From Rhizobium etli 8C-3 (GTDB lineage: Bacteria > Pseudomonadota > Alphaproteobacteria > Rhizobiales > Rhizobiaceae), in assembly GCF_001908375.1 (NCBI RefSeq), contig NZ_CP017241.1, positions 2,545,001-2,609,000 of the forward strand: 64,000 nucleotides of DNA. Direction: 5' to 3'. Shown piece after piece: positions 46,515-55,558 of this stretch (position 1 is its first letter; the number at the start of each line of letters is the position of its first letter). The notes below the pieces were generated by a model that did no database searches, had not been told where the DNA came from, and saw only the letters and a program-made list of their open reading frames with translations. The position numbers and the translations under genes were made by a program.

Positions 46515-47669
46515 TCAGAAGCAGTCCTTGAACAGCGTCCTGGTATTTTCGAGCGTCATTTCGACGGGATTGCCGCCCGCGCTCGGATCTTCGATTGCCA
46601 TCGCAGAGAGCTCGTCGATCCGGTCCGGTGCGATCCCCATGGCCGAAAGGCTTCCCGGAACCCCGAGTTCTGCGCGAAGCTTCAGCACGTATTCATAAAA
46701 ACCGTCGAAGCCGCCGGAAATGCCGAGATAGGCGGCAGCACGTGCGATCTTTTCTTCGATGGCGGCGCGGTTGAAACGCAGCACCGCCGGCATCACGACG
46801 GCATTGGTCATGCCGTGATGGGTGTTGTAGACGGCGCCGATCGGATGCGACAGCGCATGGATGGCGCCAAGGCCCTTCTGGAAGGCGACGGCGCCCATGG
46901 CGGCGGCGGCCATCATGTTGGCGCGGGCTTCGAGGTCGGTTCCTTCCTTATAGGCACGCGGCAGGAATTCCTTGACAAGGCGCATGCCTTCCAGCGCGAT
47001 ACCGGCAGACATCGGATGATAAAATGGCGAGCAATAGGCTTCCAGGCAATGCGCAAATGCATCCATCCCGGTCCCGGCGGTGATGATCTTCGGCATGCCG
47101 ACCGTCAGCTCCGGATCGGCGATGACGACGCCCGGCAGAAATTTCGGATGGAAAATGATCTTCTTCACATGTGTTGTGGAATTGGTGATGACGCTGGCGC
47201 GGCCGACCTCCGAGCCAGTGCCGGCCGTCGTCGGCACCGCAACGATCGGCGCAATGCCCTCGATGCTCGCACGCGTCCACCAGTCCCCAATATCCTCGAA
47301 ATCCCAGACTGGACGCGTCTGGCCGGCCATGAAGGCGACGCACTTGCCGAGATCGAGGCCCGAACCGCCGCCGAAAGCGACGACGCCGTCATGGCCGCCG
47401 TCCTTGAAAGCCCTGACGCCTGCCTCGAGGTTCTTCTCGTTCGGGTTCGGATCGACGTCTGCGAAGATCGCGCGGCCGAGACCTGAATCTTCCAGGATGT
47501 CGAGCGCGTTCTTGGTAATCGCCATCGGGGCCAGGCCGCGATCGGTAATCAGCAGCGGCTTCTTCATGCCGAGGCTCTTGCAGGCGTCGGCCAGCTCCTT
47601 GATGCGGCCGCGGCCGAGCTTGACTGATGTCGGATAGCTCCAGTTGGCGGTAATATTGCTGCTGCTCAT
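46515..47669 (-). CDS. Iron-containing alcohol dehydrogenase
   Basis: A 384-residue group III alcohol dehydrogenase. FGGGSGLDLGKCVA is the NAD-binding motif; AGTGSEVG, GTGMDAFAHCLEAY and GAIHALSHPIGAVYNTHHGMTNAVVMP contain the metal ligands (Asp and three His). The protein is the last gene of a five-gene minus-strand set and overlaps the aldehyde dehydrogenase by ATGA. The context suggests that it oxidises a gamma-glutamylated amino alcohol, but other alcohols are possible. Confidence 0.88.
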   Translation of the reverse strand: MSSSNITANWSYPTSVKLGRGRIKELADACKSLGMKKPLLITDRGLAPMAITKNALDILEDSGLGRAIFADVDPNPNEKNLEAGVRAFKDGGHDGVVAFGGGSGLDLGKCVAFMAGQTRPVWDFEDIGDWWTRASIEGIAPIVAVPTTAGTGSEVGRASVITNSTTHVKKIIFHPKFLPGVVIADPELTVGMPKIITAGTGMDAFAHCLEAYCSPFYHPMSAGIALEGMRLVKEFLPRAYKEGTDLEARANMMAAAAMGAVAFQKGLGAIHALSHPIGAVYNTHHGMTNAVVMPAVLRFNRAAIEEKIARAAAYLGISGGFDGFYEYVLKLRAELGVPGSLSAMGIAPDRIDELSAMAIEDPSAGGNPVEMTLENTRTLFKDCF

Positions 47670-49051
47670 GCTGTGACTTTCTTGAGGTGGAAGGATTTCG
47701 GGCGCGTCAGATTGTAAAAGCCGATGATCGACAGCGAGCCGCCGCGGCCCGTCTCCTTGACGCCGGTCCAGCAGAGCGCCGGGTCGAGATAGTCTGCGCG
47801 GTTCATGAAAACGGTGCCGGTTTCGATCTCGCGGCCGAGCCGCGCTGCCCGCTCGGCATCCTTCGTCCAGAGCGATGCGGTAAGGCCGTACTGGCTGTCG
47901 TTCATCAAAGCCAGTGCTTCCTCGTCGCTCTTTACCTTCATGATGCCGACCGCCGGGCCGAAAGTCTCTTCGCGCATGAACGCCATGGAATGGTCGACGT
48001 CGACGAGGATCTGCGGTGCGAGATAGGCGCCGCCGTCATCGGCCGGGAAGAGCTTCGGATCGACGAGTGCCTTGGCGCCCTTGGAAACCGCGTCGGCGAT
48101 CTGCTCGCGCACCACTTTGGCGAAACGCTTGTTCGCCATTGGACCGAGCGAAGTTTCCGCATCGAGCGGATTGCCGAGCTTGTAATTGGAAACCCATGCG
48201 ACCGACTTTTCGACAAAGCTGCCATAAAGCGATTCATGCACGTAGATGCGCTCGATGCCGCAGCAGCATTGGCCGGAATTGTAGGTCGCGCCATCCATCA
48301 GCGTATCGACGGCCGCATCGAGATCGGCATCTTCCATGACGTAGCCCGGATCCTTGCCGCCGAGTTCGAGCCCGAGGCCCGTAAAGGTCCCGGCTGCGGC
48401 CCGCTCCATGGAACGACCACCCTCGACGGATCCGGTGAAATTGACGAAATTGAAGCTGCCGGCGGCGATCAGCGCCGACGTCGTTTCATGGTCGAGAAAG
48501 ACGTTCTGGAAGACGTCTTCCGGAACACCTGCCTCGACAAAGGCCTGAACCAGCCGCTCGCCGACGAGCAGCGTCTGCGAGGCGTGTTTCAAGATGACGG
48601 TATTGCCCGCCATCAGCGCCGGTGCGATCGTGTTGATCGCCGTCATATAAGGATAGTTCCACGGGGCGATCACGAACACGACGCCATGGGCTTCACGCTC
48701 GATACGGCGCTCGAACTTGTCACTTTGTTCGACAACAAGCGGCGCCAGCGCGTCGGCAGCGATAGAGGCGACATAGTTGGAGCGCTCGTTGAAGCCTCTG
48801 TATTCGCCGCCATACTTGACCGGCCGACCCATCTGCCAGGCGAGTTCCGGCACGACGCGATCGGACATCTCGTTGAGACGCGCAGCACCCTTCAGCACAA
48901 GCTGTACGCGCTCTTCCAGCGGCCGCTTCGCCCAAGCCCTCTGCGCCTTGCGGGCGCGGGCAACAACATCCCTCGCCGCCTCCAGCGAGAGCGCCGGACG
49001 CTCCGCGTATACCGATCCGTCGACCGGCGAAATGCATTGGATCATGGTCAT
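47666..49051 (-). CDS. NAD(P)-dependent aldehyde dehydrogenase
   Basis: A 461-residue aldehyde dehydrogenase. VVFVIAPWNYPYMTAINTIAPALMAGNTVILKHASQT is the cofactor site, LELGGKDPGYVMEDADLD contains the general-base Glu, and YNSGQCCCGIERIYVHE has the nucleophilic Cys in an unusual triple-Cys run. REETFGPAVGIMKV closes the family. It would oxidise the aldehyde produced by the coupled alcohol dehydrogenase. A degenerate repeat separates it from the glutamine-synthetase-like gene upstream. Confidence 0.9.
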   Translation of the reverse strand: MTMIQCISPVDGSVYAERPALSLEAARDVVARARKAQRAWAKRPLEERVQLVLKGAARLNEMSDRVVPELAWQMGRPVKYGGEYRGFNERSNYVASIAADALAPLVVEQSDKFERRIEREAHGVVFVIAPWNYPYMTAINTIAPALMAGNTVILKHASQTLLVGERLVQAFVEAGVPEDVFQNVFLDHETTSALIAAGSFNFVNFTGSVEGGRSMERAAAGTFTGLGLELGGKDPGYVMEDADLDAAVDTLMDGATYNSGQCCCGIERIYVHESLYGSFVEKSVAWVSNYKLGNPLDAETSLGPMANKRFAKVVREQIADAVSKGAKALVDPKLFPADDGGAYLAPQILVDVDHSMAFMREETFGPAVGIMKVKSDEEALALMNDSQYGLTASLWTKDAERAARLGREIETGTVFMNRADYLDPALCWTGVKETGRGGSLSIIGFYNLTRPKSFHLKKVTA

Positions 49052-49096
49052 GGTCTCGTCCTGCCTTTGTATTCTTCAAATCTCTTCGGGCACCAG

Positions 49097-49216
49097 CCCC
49101 TCATCCACCTGCCGACCTTCTTGCGAAAATCGCGGCGAAGAAAGGGATGCCGCACCCCGTCAATCGCAACGCCTGTGGGACAGTCACCTCGCCCCATCAA
49201 GGGTTAGGGTGAGGAC
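49097..49216. repeat. Degenerate rhizobial intergenic palindrome
   Basis: CCCCTCATCC, a CTGCCGACCTTCTTGCG stretch, GCCGCACCCC and finally CGCCCCATCAAGGG with TAGGGTGAGG follow the order of the well-known dispersed rhizobial intergenic element. Central parts have decayed. It lies between the ALDH and ligase genes. Confidence 0.6.
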
Positions 49217-49242
49217 ACAGCAACGACACGCTGCAAAATGCC

Positions 49243-50616
49243 TTACGCCCTTTCAAAGCCTCTCGCCACTTCCCAATCCGTCACGCGGCGGTCGTATTCC
49301 TCCTGCTCCCATTCGGCAGCGCGCGTGTAGTGGTCGATGACGTCATCACCGAAAGCCGTCCGCAGCATCTTTGATTGCGTCATGGCGACCGTCGCGGCAC
49401 GAAGCGTGTGCGGGATCTCGCGGATATCTCGCGCGCCATAGGCATCGCCGACGAATGGCGATTCGAGTTCGAGCCCGTTCTCAATGCCGTCGATGCCAGC
49501 CGCCAGCAGTGCTGCAAAGGCGAGATACGGATTGAGGTCCGAACCACCGACGCGGCATTCGATGCGGATCGCCTTGGTGTCGTCGCCGCAGAGGCGGTAG
49601 CCGGCGGTGCGGTTGTCCTTGCTCCAGATCGCCTTCGTCGGTGCGAAGGTGCCGGCCATGAAGCGCTTGTAGGAATTGATATAAGGTGCCAGGAAATAGG
49701 TGATCTCGCTTGCGTGGGCGAGAAGGCCGGCCACGTAGTTCCGCATCAAAGGCGACATGCCGTATGTACCCTTCTCGTCGAAGAACAGCGGCGTCTTTGC
49801 GTCGGCGCTCCAGAGCGACTGATGGATATGAGAGGAGCTGCCGGCCGACATGTAGCTCCATTTGGCGAGGAAGGTGATTGCCTTGCCCTTCGACCAGGCG
49901 ATTTCCTTGCAGCCGTTCTTGATGATGGCGTGCCGGTCAGCCATCGTCAGCGCGTCGGCGTAGCGCACGTTGATTTCCTCCTGCCCTGCCGAAGCCTCAC
50001 CCTTGGAATTCTCGACCGGAATGCCCGCACCCTGCAAGCCGGTACGGATCGCCCGCATCACATCCTCTTCCTTGGTCGTCTGGAAGATGTGGTAGTCCTC
50101 GTTGTAGGCGCTGGCGAGCTTGAGATTGCGGTAGCCGGCGGCATGCGCAGCCTCATACGTCTGGTCGAAGAGGAAGAATTCGAGCTCGGATGCCATGAAG
50201 GCCTTCATGCCCATGTCTTCCAGGCGCTTGACCTGCTTCTTCAGGATGGCGCGCGGCGAATGCGGCACCTCTTCGTGCGTGTGATGGTCGAGCAGATCGC
50301 AAAGAACCAGCGCCGTTCCCTCGAGCCAGGGAATGCGGCGCAGCGTCGAAAGGTCCGGTTTCATCGTGTAGTCGCCGTAACCCTTCTCCCAGCTCGTCGC
50401 CTTGTAGCCGGAAACGGTTTCCATCTCCATGTCGGTCGCGACCAGATAGTTGCAGCTATGCGTTTCCTTCCAGGCGCTTTCGAGGAAATATTCCGCCTGG
50501 AAGCGCTTGCCCATCAAGCGGCCCTGCATGTCCACCTGGCATGCGAGAATAGTATCGATGCGCCCTTCGGCCACGTCCTTCTTGAGATCATCGAAAGTAT
50601 AGCTGTTGCTCATCAT
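49243..50616 (-). CDS. Glutamine-synthetase-like gamma-glutamyl amine ligase
   Basis: A 457-residue member of the GlnA superfamily in the branch of GlnT/PuuA-like ligases that join glutamate to an amine with ATP. ASELEFFLFDQTYEAA and SAGQEEINVRYADALTMADRHAIIKNGCKEIAW hold the metal-binding Glu and substrate region; KWSYMSAGSSSHIHQSLWS, INSYKRFMAGTFAPTKAIWSKDNRTAGYR and RIECRVGGSDLNPYLAFAALLAAG are diagnostic. The Tyr of the adenylylation loop is not evident. The neighbours (permease, dehydrogenases, amidohydrolase) support amine catabolism rather than ammonia assimilation. Confidence 0.88.
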   Translation of the reverse strand: MMSNSYTFDDLKKDVAEGRIDTILACQVDMQGRLMGKRFQAEYFLESAWKETHSCNYLVATDMEMETVSGYKATSWEKGYGDYTMKPDLSTLRRIPWLEGTALVLCDLLDHHTHEEVPHSPRAILKKQVKRLEDMGMKAFMASELEFFLFDQTYEAAHAAGYRNLKLASAYNEDYHIFQTTKEEDVMRAIRTGLQGAGIPVENSKGEASAGQEEINVRYADALTMADRHAIIKNGCKEIAWSKGKAITFLAKWSYMSAGSSSHIHQSLWSADAKTPLFFDEKGTYGMSPLMRNYVAGLLAHASEITYFLAPYINSYKRFMAGTFAPTKAIWSKDNRTAGYRLCGDDTKAIRIECRVGGSDLNPYLAFAALLAAGIDGIENGLELESPFVGDAYGARDIREIPHTLRAATVAMTQSKMLRTAFGDDVIDHYTRAAEWEQEEYDRRVTDWEVARGFERA

Positions 50617-50712
50617 TTATCCGCCTGAAATCTGGATTGGAAACTCGGGGCAACGAAACAGCATGCAGCGGTCGCCATGACCGGCTAGATGCCTCTTCGC
50701 TGGACCGGTGAT

Positions 50713-50735
50713 GGGGCCGCGTGAATGGCGGCCCC
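50713..50735 (-). other. Intercistronic hairpin between permease and ligase genes
   Basis: GGGGCCGC (50713-50720) pairs with GCGGCCCC (50728-50735) around a seven-base loop. There is no T tract, so it looks more like an RNA-stabilising or processing stem than a terminator, which would uncouple levels of permease and ligase. Confidence 0.5.
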
Positions 50736-50762
50736 GCCATTTGAGAGGGAAGCTCGGTTTTC

Positions 50763-52310
50763 TTACGCTTCGCCGACGGCCTTTTCGGCAGCCGCGATCT
50801 CAGCCTGGCGCTTGGCGACTTCCTCGCCGATCGGCGGGCCCTTGAAGCGGCGCTTTTCGAAGCCGTACCAGACAACGCCGGTTACAATAAGGAAGCCGAC
50901 GGTGATGTAGAGCGCCCAGTCATTCGGCGGCTGGATGCCGAGCACGAAAATAAGCACCATTGCAATGATCGAGAGCACGGCAAAGAGCTTGAACATTGCC
51001 TCGCCAAGATTCCACGGCCCCATCTTGTCCCACTTCGACGTACCCCAGGCGAAGAGGCCGAGCGTGATCGGAATCGCGAAGGAGAAAAAGAGGAAGATGA
51101 CGGTGCACGAAACGACGATGGTATAGACCGGCGTTTCGCCGATCGAAACGAGCGACGAACCCCAGACGAAGAGGACGGCGAGGATAGAACCGGTCCAGAT
51201 TGCAGCAACCGGCGTGCGGTGTTTCGGACTGACCTTCGACAATGCCTTGGATGCCGGCAGACCGCCGTCACGCGAGAAGGCGAAGATCATGCGGGAAACC
51301 GAAGTGACGGTTGCAAGGCCGCACAGCCACTGGCTGACCAGAATGGCAAGATACAGGATATCCTTGACGATCGGATTGACCTGGCTGTCCATCGCCCAGA
51401 AGAACACGTTCCAGCCCTGCTTGGCAGCTTCGTCCATGCTGGGCAGCATCAGCACGAATGCGCAAAGCATGATGTAGCCGAAGAGCGCCGACCAGAGCAC
51501 GGAGGAAATCATGCCGCGCGGCACGGAATGCGCAGCCTTTACGGTCTCTTCCGACGTATGGGCCGACGCGTCATAGCCGGTGATCGTGTAGATCGGCAGC
51601 AGGAGGCCGAGCAGGAACACCCAGGTCGCGGACGTGGCAGGCCAGACATTGCCGCCAGCTTCGCCCGAATAGTTGGCGAAGGTGAAGAGACGGCCGAACT
51701 CGTAGGATGGTGCGGCGATCAGGCAAACTGCGGCGAGCGCGATTGCCGTTGCAAAGATCAGGTAGCCAGAAAAGTCCGTGAGCTTGGCGGTCAGGCCGAT
51801 GCCCATATGGTTCACAAGCGCCTGCGCACCGGTGATGATGACCAGGAAGGCGATGCGAACGAATGTCGTGTCCGCCAGCCCGAGATAGCTCGTGCCGAAG
51901 GAGCCCATGAAGAAGTAGTAGGTACCGACGTTGATGGCACCGAGCACCGTCACGAGACCGAGCAGGTTGAACCAGGCGGTCAGCCAGCCGGTGAAGCGGT
52001 TGCCGAGGATGGAACCCCAGTGGTAGAGACCGCCTGCGGTCGGATAGGCAGAGCTGATCTGCGCCATGGCAACGGCGAAGACGAGCGAAATGAAGCAGCC
52101 GAGTGGCCAACCGATGCCGATCGCAGCACCACCAGCGCCGGCAGTCGCCTGCGCCAGCGAATTGATGCCGCCGGAAAGGATGCAGATGATCGAGAAGGAG
52201 ACGGCAAAGTTCGAGAACGAACTCATTCGCCTTTCCAGTTCCTGGGCATAGCCCATCGAATGCAGGATGCTCATATCCTGCTTCTTATCAAGTTCGGTAT
52301 AGTCCGACAT
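50763..52310 (-). CDS. APC-superfamily amino-acid/amine permease
   Basis: A 515-residue inner-membrane transporter with about twelve helices. ELERRMSSFSNFAVSFSIICILSGGINSLAQ and GGAAIGIGWPLGCFISLVFAVAMAQISSAYPTAGGLYHWGSILG are typical of the ACT branch (amino acid/choline, GABA permeases). GYDASAHTSEETVKAAHSVPRGM is the conserved loop after the sixth helix, and SRDGGLPASKALSKVSPKHRTPVAA the one near the eighth. The ATG at 52310 follows GGGGGAAG. Substrate is probably an amine or amino acid feeding the ligase downstream. Confidence 0.87.
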   Translation of the reverse strand: MSDYTELDKKQDMSILHSMGYAQELERRMSSFSNFAVSFSIICILSGGINSLAQATAGAGGAAIGIGWPLGCFISLVFAVAMAQISSAYPTAGGLYHWGSILGNRFTGWLTAWFNLLGLVTVLGAINVGTYYFFMGSFGTSYLGLADTTFVRIAFLVIITGAQALVNHMGIGLTAKLTDFSGYLIFATAIALAAVCLIAAPSYEFGRLFTFANYSGEAGGNVWPATSATWVFLLGLLLPIYTITGYDASAHTSEETVKAAHSVPRGMISSVLWSALFGYIMLCAFVLMLPSMDEAAKQGWNVFFWAMDSQVNPIVKDILYLAILVSQWLCGLATVTSVSRMIFAFSRDGGLPASKALSKVSPKHRTPVAAIWTGSILAVLFVWGSSLVSIGETPVYTIVVSCTVIFLFFSFAIPITLGLFAWGTSKWDKMGPWNLGEAMFKLFAVLSIIAMVLIFVLGIQPPNDWALYITVGFLIVTGVVWYGFEKRRFKGPPIGEEVAKRQAEIAAAEKAVGEA

Positions 52311-52427
52311 GACTTCCCCCTGTTTGACGATCAGCAGCGGAATTGCCGCAGATCCAGTGCCAAAGTTGCCCGCCGCTTTCGCCATACGGACAGATCGCAG
52401 TTAGACTGCTCCCTGGGGTCTATTGTT

Positions 52428-53201
52428 TTATGGTCGGGCTTCCAGGCTTTGCTGGAGGAGCCCTGTCAGATAGTCGGCCATGACCCCTTGGCCGACATCC
52501 TCGCTGATGAGGTCGTTGCGGACCTCGATCATTACATTGCGGAGCCCGTTCGAGAGGCCGTGCAGGATCAGCGTGTGCGTGACGCCATCCTCAGGGCCAT
52601 AGGGCTCGTTTCGTTCGGTTTTGTAGAGCGGGGCGTCAGCCGCCGCTGCCAGCATTCTGTCTGCCAGGCGGCTGTCGGCATCGTGCAGGATGCCGAGCTC
52701 GACGGCACGCTCCTTGCCATTATAGACCGGCGTGAAACTGTGAACAGTGACGATCACCGCCTCCTGCCCCCGCGCCTGACGGTCCTTTATGAGATCTCTA
52801 ACCGCATCGTGGAAAGGTCGATACAGCGCTTCGGTACGGGCCTGCCGTTCCTTTGCGCTCAGATTCCGATTGCCGGGAATGGCATAGATCTCGCTCGTCT
52901 CGGGCATTGCGCCTGGCGATTCGGGCGGGCGATTGCAGTCGTAGATCAGGCGAGAGAAGCGCTGAAAGACAAGTGTTGCGTCAAGCGCCGTCGAGATGGC
53001 GCGCGCAACTGCCAAAGCGCCCGGATCCCAGGCGATGTGGCTATTGAGCGCTTCCTCGGAAAGACCGAGATCGCCGAGCTGCTCGGGCAGCGCTCGCGAA
53101 GCGTGCTCGCAGATGACCAGCAATGGGCTCTTGCCGCGCGGCCGCTCTATTCCGACGCAGTTTCCATCCGCTTCGCTTAGAATCTTGAACTGAGTGAGCA
53201 C
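52428..53201 (-). CDS. N-formylglutamate amidohydrolase family protein
   Basis: A 257-residue zinc hydrolase of the FGase (HutG-like) family. LLVICEHASRALPEQLGDLGLSEEALNSHIAWDPGALAVARAIS, RLIYDCNRPPESPGAMPE, VIVTVHSFTPVYNGKERAVELGIL and NVMIEVRNDLIS match the four conserved blocks with metal-binding His, Asp and Glu. No other histidine-degradation gene is nearby. In this set it might hydrolyse the gamma-glutamyl or acyl amide formed by the pathway. It reads away from the RpiR gene. Confidence 0.82.
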   Translation of the reverse strand: MLTQFKILSEADGNCVGIERPRGKSPLLVICEHASRALPEQLGDLGLSEEALNSHIAWDPGALAVARAISTALDATLVFQRFSRLIYDCNRPPESPGAMPETSEIYAIPGNRNLSAKERQARTEALYRPFHDAVRDLIKDRQARGQEAVIVTVHSFTPVYNGKERAVELGILHDADSRLADRMLAAAADAPLYKTERNEPYGPEDGVTHTLILHGLSNGLRNVMIEVRNDLISEDVGQGVMADYLTGLLQQSLEARP

Positions 53202-53243
53202 CTAGCCGCGCCTGCCGTTGCCTTAATAATTTCCTTACAAGAA

Positions 53244-53253
53244 AAGAATTCTT
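53244..53253. promoter_or_regulatory. AAGAATTCTT palindrome in the divergent promoter region
   Basis: A perfect ten-base palindrome lying 43 bases upstream of the amidohydrolase start and about 30 bases from a second inverted repeat. It may be an operator for the minus-strand catabolic genes; short enough to be chance. Confidence 0.3.
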
Positions 53254-53281
53254 CAGTCTTCGGGCGGTGTCAAGCGCGATC

Positions 53282-53297
53282 TGAAAATTTCTTTTCA
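53282..53297. promoter_or_regulatory. Inverted repeat TGAAAA-N4-TTTTCA, candidate RpiR operator
   Basis: A perfect six-base inverted repeat with TTTC between the arms, lying between the divergent amidohydrolase and RpiR genes. RpiR-family repressors bind short AT-rich inverted repeats with GAAA/TTTC arms. Just downstream TTGACA at 53307 could be the -35 element of the regulator promoter, so binding would be autoregulatory. Confidence 0.5.
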
Positions 53298-53382
53298 TGA
53301 CAGTGGTTGACATGGATTGTGACAGCGTTGTTAACTTTGAGAGGGAAAGTGGCACAAGACCAATCCCGGGGAGCAAGATCGC

Positions 53383-54255
53383 GTGAGCGCTGCGTCGAAG
53401 ACGGTTTCGGACGTCATCCATTCGCATTTCGAAGCGCTGACGCGCGCCGAGAAGCAATTGGCCGAGAGTCTGCTGGATAATTATCCTGTTTCGGGGCTGG
53501 GCAGCATCACCACGATCGCCGAAAACGCCGGCGTCTCGACGCCCACCGTCGTCCGCATGGTCCAGAAGCTCGGCTTCAAGGGTTATCCGGATTTCCAGGC
53601 GCATCTGCATCAGGAGGTCGAAGCGACGATCTCCAACCCGATCGCCAAACACGATCGTTGGGCTTCCAATGCGCCGGGCACGCATATCCTCAACCGTTTC
53701 GCCGATGCCATCATCGGCAATCTGCGCCAGACGCTGAGCGATCTCGACACCGCGACTTTCAACAGCGCCGCTGCCCTGCTTTCGGATCGCAAGCGCGGCC
53801 TTTATTTCGTCGGCGGTCGCATCACGGGCGCGCTTGCCGAATACTTCTTCACCCACATGCAGGTCATCCGGCCGAATACCGCACTCTTGTCGTCCAATTC
53901 CTCCAGCTGGCCGCAGTATGTTCTCAACATGAATGCCGGCGATTTGCTGATCATCTTCGACATCCGCCGCTATGAGCAGGAGATGGTGAGCCTTGCCCAG
54001 GCCGCCCGTACGCGCGGCGCCGAAATCATCGTCTTCACGGACCAATGGGGATCGCCGGCGGCAAAGCTCGCGAAACACGTCTTTCGCGTCCAGATCGAGG
54101 CGCCGTCGGCTTGGGATTCTTCGGTCGTCACCCTCTTTATCGTCGAAGCGCTCATCGAAGCGGTCCAGAATTCTACCTGGGACGAGACGAAGGAGCGTAT
54201 GAAAACACTGGAGGGCCTGTTCGAACAGACCAGGCTGTTCCGAAAACCCGGCTAG
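53383..54255 (+). CDS. MurR/RpiR-family transcriptional regulator
   Basis: A 290-residue repressor/activator. Residues 1-80 are an RpiR helix-turn-helix domain (ITTIAENAGVSTPTVVRMVQKLGFKGYPDFQAHL); residues 125-265 are a SIS sugar/phosphosugar-binding domain starting at GLYFVGGRITGALAEYFFTHM. The start is GTG at 53383 with GGGGAG upstream. It is divergent from the amine-catabolic genes and followed 188 bases later by an ABC importer, so it may control one or both. The ligand is unknown. Confidence 0.88.
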   Translation: MSAASKTVSDVIHSHFEALTRAEKQLAESLLDNYPVSGLGSITTIAENAGVSTPTVVRMVQKLGFKGYPDFQAHLHQEVEATISNPIAKHDRWASNAPGTHILNRFADAIIGNLRQTLSDLDTATFNSAAALLSDRKRGLYFVGGRITGALAEYFFTHMQVIRPNTALLSSNSSSWPQYVLNMNAGDLLIIFDIRRYEQEMVSLAQAARTRGAEIIVFTDQWGSPAAKLAKHVFRVQIEAPSAWDSSVVTLFIVEALIEAVQNSTWDETKERMKTLEGLFEQTRLFRKPG

Positions 54256-54443
54256 GAGGAGAGGCAGGAACGAACAAAACAATAAGGCTGCGTGAAAGAA
54301 ATAGAACCGAGCGTCGCAGACGAAACAGACTCCGAAAAATACTGGAATCATAAGAAAAACGAACGTCACGCGACCGTCATACAAGCTTCATGCAACGCCA
54401 GTAACAGCATCGCCAGACCACTGAAAACCGAAGGAGAACAACA

Positions 54444-55547
54444 GTGATCTCTAACATTTCTCGACTGCTCTCGCTTTCTACTGCGATCGTCGTAGCTTCG
54501 ACTGCGATTGCCGCAGCAGAACCGAGCGCCGAACTCGTCGCCGCCGCCAAGAAGGAAGGCACGCTCACCACCATCGCTCTCCCGCACAACTGGTGCGGTT
54601 ATGGCGACGTCATTGCCGGCTTCAAGGCCAAGTATGGCATCGAAGTCAACGAACTGAACCCGGACGCAGGTTCGGGCGACGAAATCGAAGCAATCAAGGC
54701 CAACAAGGGCAATACCGGCCCGCAGGCGCCCGACGTCATCGACGTCGGCCTCTCCTTCGGCCCGTCGGCCAAGGCCGAAGGCCTCATCCAGCCCTACAAG
54801 GTCTCCACCTGGGATTCCATTCCGGACTCAGCCAAAGACGCCGACGGCTTCTGGTACGGCGACTACTACGGCGTTCTTTCGTTCGTGGTGAACACCGACA
54901 TCGTCAAGAACGTCCCGAAGGATTGGGCCGACCTGAAGAAGTCCGAATATGCCAACTCCGTTTCGCTCGCTGGCGATCCGCGCGCTTCCAACCAGGCTGT
55001 TCAAGCCGTCTACGCCGCTGGCCTCGCTGCCGGTGAAAAGGATGCCACGAAGGCTGGCGAAGCAGGTCTTGCTTACTTCGCAGAGCTCAACAAGGCCGGC
55101 AACCTCGTTCCGGTCATCGGCAAGTCCGCTTCGCTCGCTCAGGGTTCCACCCCGATCGTCGTCGCCTGGGACTATAACGGCCTCTCCTGGCGTGACAGCC
55201 TCAACGGCAACCCGCCGGTTGAGGTCGTCGTTCCAGCATCGGGCGTCGTTGCCGGTGTCTACGTTCAGGCGATCTCCGCCTTTGCTCCGCATCCGAATGC
55301 TGCCAAGCTCTGGATGGAATACCTCTATTCAGACGAAGGCCAGCTCGGCTGGCTGAAAGGCTATTGCCACCCGATCCGCTTCAACGACCTTGCCGAAAAG
55401 GGCCTGATTCCGAAGGAACTGCTCGACAAGCTGCCGCCGGCTGAAGGCTATGCCAAGGCTGTCTTCCCGACACTCGACGAGCAGGCCGCAGGCAAGACCG
55501 CCATCACCACCAAGTGGGACAGCGTCGTCGGTGCCAACGTTCAGTAA
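54444..55547 (+). CDS. ABC-importer periplasmic substrate-binding protein
   Basis: A 367-residue exported protein with a signal peptide (LLSLSTAIVVASTAIAAA). It has the two-lobed fold of the Fe(III)/polyamine binding-protein group: GTLTTIALPHNWCGYGDVIAGFKAKYGIEVN and DADGFWYGDYYGVLSFVVNTDIVKNVPKDWADL. The C-terminal AISAFAPHPNAAKLWMEYLYSDEGQ is typical. The start is GTG at 54444 behind AAGGAG. The ligand is not identifiable. A strong stem-loop right after the gene should keep its mRNA level above that of the membrane parts. Confidence 0.85.
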   Translation: MISNISRLLSLSTAIVVASTAIAAAEPSAELVAAAKKEGTLTTIALPHNWCGYGDVIAGFKAKYGIEVNELNPDAGSGDEIEAIKANKGNTGPQAPDVIDVGLSFGPSAKAEGLIQPYKVSTWDSIPDSAKDADGFWYGDYYGVLSFVVNTDIVKNVPKDWADLKKSEYANSVSLAGDPRASNQAVQAVYAAGLAAGEKDATKAGEAGLAYFAELNKAGNLVPVIGKSASLAQGSTPIVVAWDYNGLSWRDSLNGNPPVEVVVPASGVVAGVYVQAISAFAPHPNAAKLWMEYLYSDEGQLGWLKGYCHPIRFNDLAEKGLIPKELLDKLPPAEGYAKAVFPTLDEQAAGKTAITTKWDSVVGANVQ

Positions 55548-55558
55548 GGCATGACATC

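Noticed and set aside
51219..53180. 653-codon open frame antisense to the permease and amidohydrolase genes
   Set aside because: Mirror-frame artefact of high third-position GC; composition is unnatural and both genes on the other strand are well supported.
54374..54391. CCGTCAT-ACAA-GCTTCAT as a Pho box before the ABC binding-protein gene
   Set aside because: Only one half fits well; no phosphate-related gene is recognised in that operon, so I do not call it.
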